Shown: in pieces, positions 53,801 to 63,221 of the stretch
Layout of the letters: each line of letters begins with the position of its first letter
Numbering within the stretch: the stretch's first letter is position 1
Source: Epithemia pelagica
Taxonomy: Eukaryota; Bacillariophyta; Bacillariophyceae; Surirellales; Surirellaceae
DNA length: 64,000 nt
Direction: 5' to 3'
Assembly: GCA_946965045.2 (NCBI GenBank)
Contig: OX337236.1
Span: forward strand, 2,356,001-2,420,000
Notes under the pieces: model-generated
What the model was told of the DNA's origin: nothing
What the model saw: only the letters and a program-made list of their open reading frames with translations
The model's database searches: none
Program-made: the position numbers and the translations under genes

Positions 53801-54672
53801 TGGAACATATTCTCTCGACAGTCTTTGGCTCTATTCCAGAGCAAGAGCTTCGTCGAATTCATTCGTTTTTGGGCACAATCCTTGGGATTGACGGTGCAGC
53901 AGTGACAGGGAGGCCATTCGGCAACCTGGATCATCCATCTGCTGATGATCATGATGATGCTGGAGGCTTGGATTCTGCTGGCACCCTGAATGACGGCACT
54001 GCTGCTGAGGAGGAGGATGTCTTGGATGCTGCTGGTGGTAGCCTGGTGGACAATGGCACTGCTGCTGAAGAGGATGATGTCTTGGACTCTGCTGGTGGTA
54101 GCCTGGTAGACGATGGCACTACTGCTGAAGAGGATGATGTCTTGGACTCTGCTGGTGGTAGCCTGGTGGACGATGGCACTGCTGCTGAGGAGGAGGATGT
54201 CTTGAACTTCTTGGATACCACCGCTGATGCTGGTGGTGACTTGAACTTCTTGGACACCACCACCGATGATGGTAGCCTCGATGCTGCTGCAGAAGATGCA
54301 GGAGGCGTAGACTTCGACTCCACCAGCACTGATGATGGTGGTCTGGACGAGCATCACTCTGTCACTGATGACGACAACAATACACAAGAACACAATGAGA
54401 GTACCAGCCCCACCAACAGAGCATGCGCCACTGACCATGTTGATCGGCTTGACCATAGATGCACAAATAATTGTGACGAGAACGGGGAGGACTGCATGGG
54501 TGAAATGGAATCTGCCGAGAGCAATCAACAGTGGGATTTTGTCCAACCCAAACACCCAGCTACGTTGGGTGTTGATGGCAAGTACAAGCGCCCGCGAGGT
54601 GGTGCTCCCAAGGGATGTGTTTGGGACAACGATTCTGGTTTGTGGAAGAAAAATGTTGAAAACCACATGTAA
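50867..54672 (+). CDS. pogo/jerky-like DDE transposase split by a -1 shift and an in-frame TAG
   Basis: The first ATG in frame is 50867 (the frame to 50840 starts with GTG). Frame one runs to a TGA at 52811-52813 and carries two catalytic aspartates: LQLDEMAF (GAT 52262) and LVKLDSGTGR (GAC 52670). The third, in LPNGTEIGQEMDQIFG (GAC 52792), is only in the -1 frame. The T7 run at 52744-52750 sits in register TCT TTT TTT, a perfect -1 slippery heptamer. The -1 frame runs to a TAG at 53656-53658. The same frame then continues without a stop to 54672, encoding an acidic repeat region and a basic end (KRPRGGAPKGCVWD). LDSGTGR...PNGT...Q.MDQ matches pogo/jerky-type DDE domains. Decay by mutation, or recoding, are both possible. 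Terminal repeats were not found. Confidence 0.75.
52744..52750 (+). promoter_or_regulatory. T TTT TTT slippery heptamer (candidate -1 frameshift site)
   Basis: Seven T in the register X XXY YYZ of the upstream frame. Shifting back one base joins ...GSFF to YPGLPNGTEIG, restoring the expected DDE motif spacing. A 6-bp hairpin (GGACCA...TGGTCC, 52791-52808) lies about 40 nt downstream, farther than usual for a stimulator. Homopolymer miscall is the main alternative. Confidence 0.5.
54001..54240 (+). repeat. 60-bp tandem repeats encoding a 20-residue acidic unit
   Basis: Three units of exactly 60 bp (54001-54060, 54061-54120, 54121-54180) and a degenerate fourth. Each encodes TAAEEEDVLDAAGGSLVDNG or a variant. 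Period is a multiple of three, so the frame is kept, arguing that the region after the TAG was under coding selection when the repeats expanded. Confidence 0.88.
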
Positions 54673-55286
54673 CCAATTGTCCTCGGATGTCGAGACTCAT
54701 CTTTCCCAGCAGCACTGCATATCTACATATTCTAGTATTCGTCGACTCCCTAAGCAATATAAAAGCCTCTGATTATTTGAATAACACTAATCAATGAGTT
54801 ATTATAACAGACTCTCTCTCTCTTGTTGCGCGTCCGCGCATGTCGATTCTGTACCAGCGTCTGCGGCTCCGGTTCATCCAAGCGAGCGTCAAACGCACCG
54901 TGCCATTTCTGGATTCCTGGTGTTCTCCAGAACACCCCACGACAGAGGGAATTGTACTGTCATTTGTGAACCAAATCCACGGTCCTCCTGGGGTTTGTGT
55001 GTCTGCGGTGATCCATCTACATGAAAACGTGTTGTATCCATTCCAATCATGTCTTTTGTCGTTTGGCACCCATTGCTTTGTTGTTGTTTCCACAAGCAGA
55101 GGTTGTCATGCTCCATCTACATGAAAACGTGTTGTATCCATTCCAATCATGTCTTTTGTCGTTTGGCACCCATGGCTTCGTTGTTTTGCTTCGTTGTTGT
55201 TTCCACAAGCAGAGGTTGTCATGGAGTCGAGCGACACGGTATCCTGGTGCGTTTTTTTTGTGGGAATTGGCACTTGTCGTGCATTC
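54673..55286. other. Spacer with a 100-bp direct duplication
   Basis: Downstream of the transposase block. No gene is supported. It contains the duplication listed at 55013-55221. Confidence 0.45.
55013..55221. repeat. Tandem direct duplication, period about 100 bp
   Basis: 55013-55110 is repeated at 55113-55221 (TCCATCTACATGAAAACGTG ... GGTTGTCATG in both). The second copy differs by a substitution and a 10-bp insertion (extra GTTTTGCTTC-like unit). Confidence 0.9.
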
Positions 55287-55956
55287 CTATGTGGTGTGTT
55301 TGGTGATGCCTCCTGTCAGTGAGTTCTCGTCCCGACAACTACTGCTACTAGTAGTACGAGGACGCCGACAGGCACACAAGAGGGCCGGGAGGGGTCGGAC
55401 CAAACTGTACACGGTATCGAGTTGGGGGGAACACACGGCCGCCCATTGTAAATTGTACAAGCCCGTCACAGGATCGTGACATTCCAAGGCTCGAGGATAG
55501 GCGGCAATCAGGGGTGCAATACTGGCATGCCAACCCAGGCATGGGTCAAGGGCAATCGACCATCCTTGGCATCTACCATCAAGGCACTCCGAGGACTCCG
55601 TTCCAACAAGAGTTGAACGACCAATTCTTGGACGCAAGTACTGATGGTCGAACTGGACGGCGGCTCGTCTTGGTCGTTTTCGTCGTCGTCATTCTCTTGT
55701 TGTTGGCGTGACGATAAGGATTCCATTCCAACAAGAGTTGAACGACCGATTCTTGGACGCAAGTACTGATGGTCGAACTGGGCGGCGGCTCGTCTTGGTC
55801 GTTTTCGTCGTCGTCATTCTCTTGTTGGTGGCGTGACGAAACCATGCGTTCCAAAAAGGCCGAATGCTGCTGTTGAAGATGTGCTCTCTGTCGAGCCTCT
55901 TGGCGAATCAACTTGTCCACCACCATGACCAAGATTCGACACGAGACCAGCAGCAA
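55287..55956 (-). pseudogene. Ankyrin-like protein fragment broken by a 125-bp tandem duplication
   Basis: Three minus-strand frames together read as one decayed protein. Upstream is VDKLIRQEARQRAHLQQQHS, then a Gln/Asp-rich stretch and TCVQESVVQLLLE. After a frame change comes VVQLLLERSPRSALMVDAKD followed by GRLPLTHAW. After another comes IAPLIAAYPRALECHDPVTG followed by LYNLQWAAV. The LLL.A.P..A...DA.GRLPLTHA and AYPRALE.RDP.TGLYP..LAA patterns are those of ankyrin-like repeats in large diatom families. The 125-bp duplication at 55601-55850 is not a multiple of three and causes the first shift; a second shift lies near 55515-55530. No intact start was identified. Confidence 0.65.
55601..55850. 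repeat. 125-bp tandem duplication inside the ankyrin-like fragment
   Basis: 55601-55725 and 55726-55850 are nearly identical (both begin TTCCAACAAGAGTTGAACGA). Homology fades after about 55839. Differences are few, so the event is recent. Confidence 0.9.
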
Positions 55957-56735
55957 TAGCCAATCTCTCGCCTTGTATCGTCACTGCTCAATGTCTTGGA
56001 TCGATTCCTCGTTCTCACATCAAAACTTGTGGATCATGAGAAAAACACACTTCCACATGGTGATGTCAATTCCTTTCTTCTATCTACGGCGGTGGAGGTG
56101 TCGCTCTCTTTCCTTGGACGGTATCTTGGTGCTGCTTGAATTCCAAAGAACGAAAAAACTTTTTTTTTAAAAAGAAACCTAAATTTTCCGTGTCATTTGA
56201 TGAAAATGACGCATTTTGTCATTAGGTATTAAACGTGTACTGTCTACTGTCTCTACTAGTACTCTCGTTCCGATACTGGTACTCGGTGCTGGGAAGTGAC
56301 CTCTAACTTAGACCTATCTCAAATCTCAACCTCTAGCTCAATAGCATTTCAATTCCTACTCCTACCTACTCCTCTAATCCTGTAGCTAGGAGACTATTTT
56401 AGGTATAGGTATGCATCAGCGTCCTTGGCCCTTCTTCCATCAGCCCTAACGGAGTACTCCTCTGCCAGTTGAAAGAAGCCTTTGACAAGCTCACTGTCAG
56501 GTATAATGAGAGTTAGGTAGATTGGTGATCAAGCTTAAAGAAAGCTCGCGTCAGGGCGAAACGATGCTGCCGAAAAGTTACTTTCTTAATCACATTTGGA
56601 GTCTCAATGCAGGTTATAGGGGCTCAATTTCTAGGGATGCGCCTAGCATCCAGTCCCAGGTATAAAGTGCAATGTTTTCAGTGTATAAAGGGGGAACATT
56701 CACACTCGAAGAACGTTGCATTGCTGTTTCATCAT
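55957..56735. other. Intergenic, AT-rich tract and CTCCTA-type motifs
   Basis: About 780 bp. A T-run followed by an A-run lies near 56158-56174, and CTACTCCTAC-type low complexity near 56355-56400. No gene. Confidence 0.45.
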
Positions 56736-57839
56736 TCACACTTGACCAGAGGTCTCGTGGTTGCGTTCCCCGGCAGGCGGAGAATAAAAATGTCCTTGTA
56801 AGAATTTGGTTGTGATCGACAACACTTGCTTGAGTGTTTCGTCGTAGTAAACGTCAAAATGGGTAGTATTTTCGAGCAGAGCGACTTGTGGATTCGGAAT
56901 TTGTGTCGCGGTCTTTTGTACAGCATGAAGAGGACAGAGTGTATCGTTCTGGGCAGCCACAAATAAGGCCGGTACTGTCTGAATGGACGAAGCATGATTC
57001 AGTGGTCGATAGACTAACAATCGAAGTGCCGACAGGGCCGTTGCGGCATTTCGCCAGTAACCGTCATAAAGCAGAGAGGTTGAATCCCGATAAAATTTGC
57101 TGTACCCTTCTTCATCTCCTTCGTTTTGCAAAATTGCCGGTGATCCGGGTGGTCCACAAAGGGGTAGGTACCACGGTTTCTGCATCATAAACTGCTTCAC
57201 CTCGGCCATGAGTACCTTGACAAGACCAGGCAAGCACAGAACAGGATCACGCGAGAGCATTTCCAACACAGTTCCCAAGGCCGATTGAGTATGAGGAACG
57301 TTGGCAACAACGGCTTTAATGGGGCTGTTTTCCTTCCACATTGCAGCACAATCCAGGACATGTCCACCGCCCAATGAAGTTCCCCAGAGAGCCACGCGCG
57401 TGGCATCGACTTCATTCTGTTTGTGCTCCTGTAAGTGAAGAACCACGCGCTGAATGTATTTCCAGTTGTTGGTTGGGACAATCTGATGTCGTGGAAGTCC
57501 CGAGCTCGCACCGAAGGTAGGGGAATCAAAGGTAACGACAGCCAATCCCATGTTCTGAAACGCATTGATAAATGGTTGGAGCTGAAATTCTTGGATTAAA
57601 CCCAAGCCATGGGCCATCACAACCACTGGAGGTCTGTTATCTTCCGTAGATAGTTCAGGGACGATCAACTTTCCACGGATTGTATAGTCTGGACCTGGAA
57701 CAATCAAGTTATATTTACCCTTCAGAGTACTGGAATCTTCTTGCGGTTCCATCGACTCTTCCCAACCAAAACCGGGACCATAGAGCAGAATCAGCCCTAA
57801 GGAGATGGCAATCGCTGCAGTTTTCACGGCTGCTCTCAT
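56736..57839 (-). CDS. Alpha/beta hydrolase, membrane-anchored or secreted
   Basis: 367 residues from the ATG at 57839 (the frame to 57848 starts with TTG). A hydrophobic N-terminal segment (AAIAISLGLILLYGPGFGW) is a signal peptide or anchor. The hydrolase core starts at PPVVVMAHGLGLIQEFQLQP (the HG oxyanion motif). The nucleophile elbow GTSLGGG (VALWGTSLGGGHVLDC) follows, with the acid in LFVAAQNDTLCPLHA and a histidine in LENTTHFDVYYDET, so a full Ser-Asp-His triad is visible. This resembles peptidase S15/dienelactone-hydrolase-type esterases. Substrate unknown. It is a single-exon gene. Confidence 0.85.
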   Translation of the reverse strand: MRAAVKTAAIAISLGLILLYGPGFGWEESMEPQEDSSTLKGKYNLIVPGPDYTIRGKLIVPELSTEDNRPPVVVMAHGLGLIQEFQLQPFINAFQNMGLAVVTFDSPTFGASSGLPRHQIVPTNNWKYIQRVVLHLQEHKQNEVDATRVALWGTSLGGGHVLDCAAMWKENSPIKAVVANVPHTQSALGTVLEMLSRDPVLCLPGLVKVLMAEVKQFMMQKPWYLPLCGPPGSPAILQNEGDEEGYSKFYRDSTSLLYDGYWRNAATALSALRLLVYRPLNHASSIQTVPALFVAAQNDTLCPLHAVQKTATQIPNPQVALLENTTHFDVYYDETLKQVLSITTKFLQGHFYSPPAGERNHETSGQV

Positions 57840-58243
57840 TCTTGGCAAGTATAATCAGTATTTCACTCAGAAAGAAAACCTTGAATTTAATAAAGATCAC
57901 AAGGCATGATGAATGAGGATGAATGATGATGGCAAAGTTGACAGAATCATGCTCACAAAATCGCGAGAGGATGACGTATTTTACCGCCGACGGACTGACG
58001 CACCCAGAAATGCTAAGGCTACTTTCCCAACAAAATCTGAAGAGGACGAAACTAACGCCTGTTACGGTTCCTTCTCTCATTTTGAAGGATCAATGTCTCT
58101 CATGAGAATCAAGAACGATATGTCCACGCTCGGTTGAAGGTGTTACGACAGGTCGGAAAAAGTACAAGGCGTAGGAGCATTTGTTATGACCATGTGTTAT
58201 AAGAAAACGATTTCTACAAGAAAGCTTTGATCTTGTCAGAATC
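57840..58243. other. Intergenic between two minus-strand genes
   Basis: About 400 bp; no gene or repeat seen. Confidence 0.5.
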
Positions 58244-59221
58244 TCAAGATGACGCCACGTTTTGTTGTTGTTGTTGTTGTTGAACCAAAGAAAGCAATTG
58301 TTGATGTTGATCCTGCTCTGATGTAGTGCTGATTGGACGTGCTTGAGCAGCATTCATTCGTGCCGTCGCACGGCGCATCAGCTCTGCCTGCCGATCTGTG
58401 TTGGTCGACCACACCAAGCGGGCATTCTCGTCTTCCTTCTCCATGGAAGAGAATAGTAACCGTTCAAAGTGACGCAAATAGTCAATCATGGCCTGTTTCC
58501 GCTCGTCCGACACGGTCTGGGACTTTTCCTTTATATCGTTGTCAGCTGTTGAGGAGCTGGTTGACTGGTTTCGGGATGATGATGGTGTTGAAGAGGCTTC
58601 TGCCATGAATAGAGCCATGGCTTCTTCGTGGAGGTCGGTGGACCATGCAAGTTGCAGACTTGTGCGTCCCAATGTCTGGGTGATGCGCTTACTGGATTTG
58701 GAAGTGGTCGATGATGATGACAACGTGGCAGAATTTCCGATTGACACTTCATTGTTCCACACTCGTTCCACCAAGGCCCGTTGTTCCGCTGGGAACTGTT
58801 GGGATGAACTTGTGTTATTCGTATCAGTGTTGTTGGTTTTGTTCTGGTTTGAATCATCCGGTTTTGAATCTTTGAACATACTTCTTCTTGTCTCGGCGTA
58901 GGATTCTGCAATGGGAAGAATGTGGCGATTGATGGCCTTGGAAAGATTACGGGTACATTGTAAGGCCAAGGGCGCATTCCATTCCACCAACACGTGATCT
59001 TCTTCTTGTTGTTGGTGCTGCAGGTCGACAATAGGCGACTGGGATCCCGCATAGTTGGATGCCACAAACCAACTGTAAAAGGACTTGAGAGCAGCATCTA
59101 ATTTGGGTTGCTCCTTGCGCAGAAACGATTCCGTCAAGACCTGTGCGTCGGTCGAGGAAGACGGTCGCGGTGGCTGCTGTATGGAAGAGGACGATGCCGG
59201 TTGTCGTTCTGTGCCACTCAT
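58244..59221 (-). CDS. Hypothetical protein, 325 aa
   Basis: Start is the ATG at 59221. No family recognised. A Ser/Pro-rich N-terminus leads into a helical region with aromatic residues (SFYSWFVASNYAG) and a conserved-looking stretch (VLVEWNAPLALQCTRNLSKA). Asn/Thr/Ser-rich linkers separate further helices (TSLQLAWSTDLHEEAMALFM, MIDYLRHFERLLFSSMEKED, ARLVWSTNTDRQAELMRRAT). The tail is polyQ encoded by a CAA-type microsatellite (58261-58281). The mix of ordered helices and disordered linkers suggests a real cytosolic or nuclear protein. Confidence 0.6.
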   Translation of the reverse strand: MSGTERQPASSSSIQQPPRPSSSTDAQVLTESFLRKEQPKLDAALKSFYSWFVASNYAGSQSPIVDLQHQQQEEDHVLVEWNAPLALQCTRNLSKAINRHILPIAESYAETRRSMFKDSKPDDSNQNKTNNTDTNNTSSSQQFPAEQRALVERVWNNEVSIGNSATLSSSSTTSKSSKRITQTLGRTSLQLAWSTDLHEEAMALFMAEASSTPSSSRNQSTSSSTADNDIKEKSQTVSDERKQAMIDYLRHFERLLFSSMEKEDENARLVWSTNTDRQAELMRRATARMNAAQARPISTTSEQDQHQQLLSLVQQQQQQQNVASS

Positions 59222-59616
59222 TTTTGTTAGTGTTTGTCAGGCTTATTGATTGTCAATGGTCAAAGTGTGACGATTTCTTGTGATTTCTTCTTCCAGTCCT
59301 CGTTCAAAGTAAAAGCAAGGCAACAGGATGCGAATGAGAGAGAGAAGGGTTTGGAAGCAAAAAGATTGCAAATGAGTTTGACCGAAAAAAGCAGAAGAGT
59401 CAAAGTCACGCAATAGATGAGCGACTGAAATGGTCGCACGTCACACAAAGATCGATGGCAACACGTGGAAGCACGCCAAGGAAGATACACATCCGCTCTC
59501 GCGATCTTGACCATTGGAAGATGCTCCTGGAGTTGTCACATCAACCAACACCATATTGAGCTCCAATCGTTCACTACTTGGTAGTTTGTTGTCCTCCATA
59601 CTATACTTTATTGATT
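59222..59616. promoter_or_regulatory. Divergent spacer between two hypothetical genes
   Basis: 395 bp between divergent start codons at 59221 (minus) and 59617 (plus). It should contain both promoters; no motif was assigned. Confidence 0.4.
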
Positions 59617-60654
59617 ATGTTTTTCTTCTCATCATTGTCTTTGGGTCCTCTCTGTCTTGTTCTGGCGGAGCTGGTCACCTCCAATGGTGGCATCACAACT
59701 GCTTCCTCATTACCTCGCTTTTGGGGACGACATCCCACCTTGAAACGTTCGTTATCAATACGAGGGGGTGCTATTGCCAGTACCTATGCGTTGCAATTGG
59801 AGGCTGTTAAGGCCAATGTATTGCAATCGGCCATGGCGGAAATGGACGAATTACGTCGTCAGGTAGTGGACCAGGGGCAAGTCATTGCCGATTTTGGACA
59901 AGTGGCGGAAACCTTGTGCCAACAAGCCTTGGAAGAATTCGCTGCGTCGGCTCCAGATGCAGCCGCAGCGGCTAGCAAGAGCGAGAGTGGCAGCGATCCG
60001 GAAGTGTTTTGGGATGCCTCTTCAGGAGAAGCAGCGGCGGCCTACGATGCCAAATTGACCGAATTGGAATTGGCCTTGGATGCTCCCTTGCAGTTGTTGT
60101 TTTACAAGCAATTGTCGTACATTCGTGAACAGGCCTTGCAACGATACCGTACCGCCATTCAGACCGACAGTAGTTTATCGGAATTTGAGGCCATGTCTCA
60201 AGCCGATGCCGTATTTGTTCGTATGGCCAATGAAGCCACGCGAGAAAGTGCGATGAGTAGCGGTGGTAGCAGCGACGAATGGGATTCGTCCAAGGAGCGT
60301 GCTTTTTTGCAAAGTATTCTGAATCAAATGGCATCAACGAGCCGACAAGCTTCCAAAGTGAAACAAGATGCCGTCTTGCAACATCAGTCAGTGATGCAAT
60401 TTCTGCAACAGCAACAACAGATGATTCAGCAGCTGCAGATGCAGTTGTACGGACAATCCAGTCCATGGAATGTAGGAGTCGCCTATCGCATTCCAGATAC
60501 CAATTTCAATTTGCAAGGCACATACCAACAAGGGCGGGCCAATGTCCAATTGAGTTGCGTACCGGATGAATACGCCCCATTCCTGGGACCTAATGGCTTC
60601 ACCAATGGTGTCGGACCGGGAAATCTCGGATTGTCTGTCAATCTGAGTATCTAA
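59617..60654 (+). CDS. Hypothetical secretory-pathway protein, 345 aa
   Basis: The ATG at 59617 was preferred to the TTG at 59578. The N-terminus is a clear signal peptide (MFFFSSLSLGPLCLVLAELV), followed by a Ser/Arg-rich stretch (SSLPRFWGRHPTLKRSLSIR) that could be a transit peptide. The body is helical, Ala/Gln-rich coiled coil (LQLEAVKANVLQSAMAEMDE, then LRRQVVDQGQVIADFGQVAE) with a polyQ helix near residue 285. The C-terminal 60 residues look like a compact beta domain (NVGVAYRIPDTNFNLQGTYQ, NGVGPGNLGLSVNLSI). I could not name the family. It may be a plastid or endomembrane protein. Confidence 0.62.
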   Translation: MFFFSSLSLGPLCLVLAELVTSNGGITTASSLPRFWGRHPTLKRSLSIRGGAIASTYALQLEAVKANVLQSAMAEMDELRRQVVDQGQVIADFGQVAETLCQQALEEFAASAPDAAAAASKSESGSDPEVFWDASSGEAAAAYDAKLTELELALDAPLQLLFYKQLSYIREQALQRYRTAIQTDSSLSEFEAMSQADAVFVRMANEATRESAMSSGGSSDEWDSSKERAFLQSILNQMASTSRQASKVKQDAVLQHQSVMQFLQQQQQMIQQLQMQLYGQSSPWNVGVAYRIPDTNFNLQGTYQQGRANVQLSCVPDEYAPFLGPNGFTNGVGPGNLGLSVNLSI

Positions 60655-60745
60655 GACCATTATTCCTTTGTGTAGGGGCTGATTACATTGTTTCTCATGG
60701 ACCCACCGTATTAAACTATCTCACAACTGGCAGGAAATATTTTTT

Positions 60746-62761
60746 CTAGAGGTGATAACTCAAGTAGGCCTGGCTACGCAAATACGAACGCATAGCTGCT
60801 TTCCCCGTCATCATGGTATTGAGACTGCTACTCATTGTGCCATTTTGGGGAGTAGGATGGCAACACTTGGGGGTCGTGGGTGGAGGGGGAGGACCATTGG
60901 GGTATCCCACAGCCTCAAGCCACCAGGCTGGATATCCCACCATCTGGGACATGCCGCCACCATCGGAGTCATTATCATTCGGCAATTCATTGACAAAACC
61001 ACTGGCATATTTGAACAGCAACTCATCCGATAAGGACCAGAGGGATGACACGATTTTGGCCGCATTATCCATCAGAGTGTCATCAATAAGATTTTGAATT
61101 GTGAGTTCGTGCTGATCATGGTCTGGAAGGTCACTGTCGCCGACGGTTTCAACGCTTCTTGATATCTTCATCCCATATACCTGTTCTTCCAACTGTGATA
61201 CTATATTGAGAGAAGCTTGTTCCAGAGCATCTTGTCTTTTCGTGACGTCTTGAATGGCGTAGGACCATTTCAGATTAGCCACATTGTGTGTGACACATGC
61301 TGCCCAAAAAGCAGATTCACCACGACCAAAGACTCGTTGATGCGCGCTACGAAAAGAGGCTGGTATGTCGGACATGGCGGGAACAAAGGGTGTAAAAACA
61401 CTTCCTAGAGGGGATGCTGGGGCAAACCACAAGACGGCACCCAACGATCCCACATGTTCCATACCTGGGAGCTTATTCGAACCATCGCTTTTTGACTGTA
61501 CCACATAGGTATCACTTGTGCGATATAGACCAATGGGACGTTCCCAATTGCCCTGAACTTGAGTTTCTCCTTCACCAGCCTTCCATCGATCTGGAGAACT
61601 AAATGGACCACCGGCCAAGTTTCCCACTGCTGTCATATCGTACGGTGTGCCTTGATAGCTGTAACGATGAAAGCGAAACAAATCTTGAACAGACAACAAG
61701 TTCTTGGGCTTGGTGTAGACTGGATAGACTGGATTTGATTGTAGATCATCCTCGTAATCCGCTGGTAAATCATCTCGTCCCACCAGGTAGTAGGCACCCC
61801 ACATACGCCGACCACTGTAATACTTATGTGCATATTCACCATCGCTGTAAATCTTGGTGAAGTCCAACAATCCATCTTCAGGTTTCCACCAACCATAATC
61901 CAAAGCCACTTGATGAACGGAAGGACTCATAAGGAAATGGTCCGTGTCCTCCGGATCGACTTGACGAATCACAAACATATTTGCCAAAACAGCAAAGCTA
62001 TCATCGGGAATCCGTTGTGCGGCCCAAATGGCCGATTTCCCCGTTGGATCAGGCAAAATGTGAAAAATCCAAGCCTCGTTGGGATCCGTGACACCCAGGG
62101 ATTCGGCCGTTCCTTCAAATTCACCTGCTCCGTAAAAGCCATACTGGACGGCCAAGTGACCCATAATCATAATAGCTTGTCGCGCTGTTTTACTACGTTC
62201 CAAGGCCACATGTGTCAGTTCATCAATCGAGAACATGGCCGTCCCATTGGGATGTCCTCGGGGAATGGCACCAAATACTGCACTACAGGTCGATTCTCCA
62301 ATTCCCACGTTGTATTCATTGACAGCACCATATGTTTCTTCTAAATACGCAAATGTATGAGGAACTTGACGAATGTAGCCAATGGGTTCAAAAGGAGACT
62401 CGGAAGAACTCTGGTTGCCAGGATAGTATTCTGGAATTCCTCGTTCTGTACCGACATAACGAGGATAGTCCTCGGGTGACCAATACACTGGACGAGCTGG
62501 CCATGATCCAACACCACCATCGTCCATTGGGGAATGGTGATCTTGTGCTGGAACCTTGACCAACCGTGGATCCGTATCGAATTCCCCATCGTTCGAATGG
62601 CTGACCAAAACAGAACCATCGGTGGTGGCATCCTTTCCCACCAAAAATACGGTACAACCAAATGCCCGACCAGGAATCAATGCTGACACAGCAGCCAGAA
62701 CATAATAGAACCGAAACTGGAACATGGTACCACCATCAAAGGACGGAAGGATCAGTTCCAT
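60746..62761 (-). CDS. Secreted peptidase family C69 (dipeptidase) protein
   Basis: 671 residues from the ATG at 62761; a second ATG at 62725 gives a better signal peptide (MFQFRFYYVLAAVSALIPGR). Right after it is the C69 N-terminus AFGCTVFLVGKDATTDGSVL, in which the Cys becomes the N-terminal nucleophile after cleavage, as in N-terminal nucleophile hydrolases. Further family features are SHSNDGEFDTDPRL, a TYGAVNEYNVGIGESTC stretch and DPNEAWIFHILPDPTG. C69 enzymes hydrolyse dipeptides or act as secernin-like hydrolases. The last 100 residues include a helical region and a Pro-rich tail. The enzyme is presumably lysosomal/vacuolar or extracellular. Confidence 0.88.
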   Translation of the reverse strand: MELILPSFDGGTMFQFRFYYVLAAVSALIPGRAFGCTVFLVGKDATTDGSVLVSHSNDGEFDTDPRLVKVPAQDHHSPMDDGGVGSWPARPVYWSPEDYPRYVGTERGIPEYYPGNQSSSESPFEPIGYIRQVPHTFAYLEETYGAVNEYNVGIGESTCSAVFGAIPRGHPNGTAMFSIDELTHVALERSKTARQAIMIMGHLAVQYGFYGAGEFEGTAESLGVTDPNEAWIFHILPDPTGKSAIWAAQRIPDDSFAVLANMFVIRQVDPEDTDHFLMSPSVHQVALDYGWWKPEDGLLDFTKIYSDGEYAHKYYSGRRMWGAYYLVGRDDLPADYEDDLQSNPVYPVYTKPKNLLSVQDLFRFHRYSYQGTPYDMTAVGNLAGGPFSSPDRWKAGEGETQVQGNWERPIGLYRTSDTYVVQSKSDGSNKLPGMEHVGSLGAVLWFAPASPLGSVFTPFVPAMSDIPASFRSAHQRVFGRGESAFWAACVTHNVANLKWSYAIQDVTKRQDALEQASLNIVSQLEEQVYGMKISRSVETVGDSDLPDHDQHELTIQNLIDDTLMDNAAKIVSSLWSLSDELLFKYASGFVNELPNDNDSDGGGMSQMVGYPAWWLEAVGYPNGPPPPPTTPKCCHPTPQNGTMSSSLNTMMTGKAAMRSYLRSQAYLSYHL

Positions 62762-63221
62762 TGTCAGAAAACGAGAGAGAAGCGAAGATCTTTCCTATTC
62801 GGGACTGGAGGAAGCAAGTCCCGTGTCTTTATCTGGGTGGGGTCTCTGGGTCGTAGTGGGGTCGGAATCTATGTTCTCGCAGATTCGTTGTACCCAAGTA
62901 CGATCCATCACCATCACCTGTGCCGCAAAGCAGACAACAAAACAGAAAAGAGCCATGCACATGCACCCCCGAGCCCGAGACTGAAGAAGACAAAATGTAG
63001 TTTCCGGTCCACTTCAGCAAGGCCACAGACTACAAGGACATACGGAGTCTATTTCCAATCCCCAATCGTAGACGCCTGTCACGGTACAAACCGCCTCCTC
63101 GTCTCACACACACACACTCAACTCGAAAACAGTCGCACCAAAAGAATCCACATCACGAAATCACCTTAGTTAGTCTTAGAACAAAACCATAACTTTTCAA
63201 ACAAAACATTCACAAACTAAA
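62762..63221. other. Divergent spacer
   Basis: 460 bp between the minus-strand peptidase and the plus-strand ORF at 63222. No repeat or RNA gene recognised. Confidence 0.45.

Noticed and set aside
53788-54666. 292-codon minus-strand frame opposite the transposase extension
   Set aside because: It mirrors the 60-bp repeats; the plus-strand frame has the meaningful acidic module and terminus.
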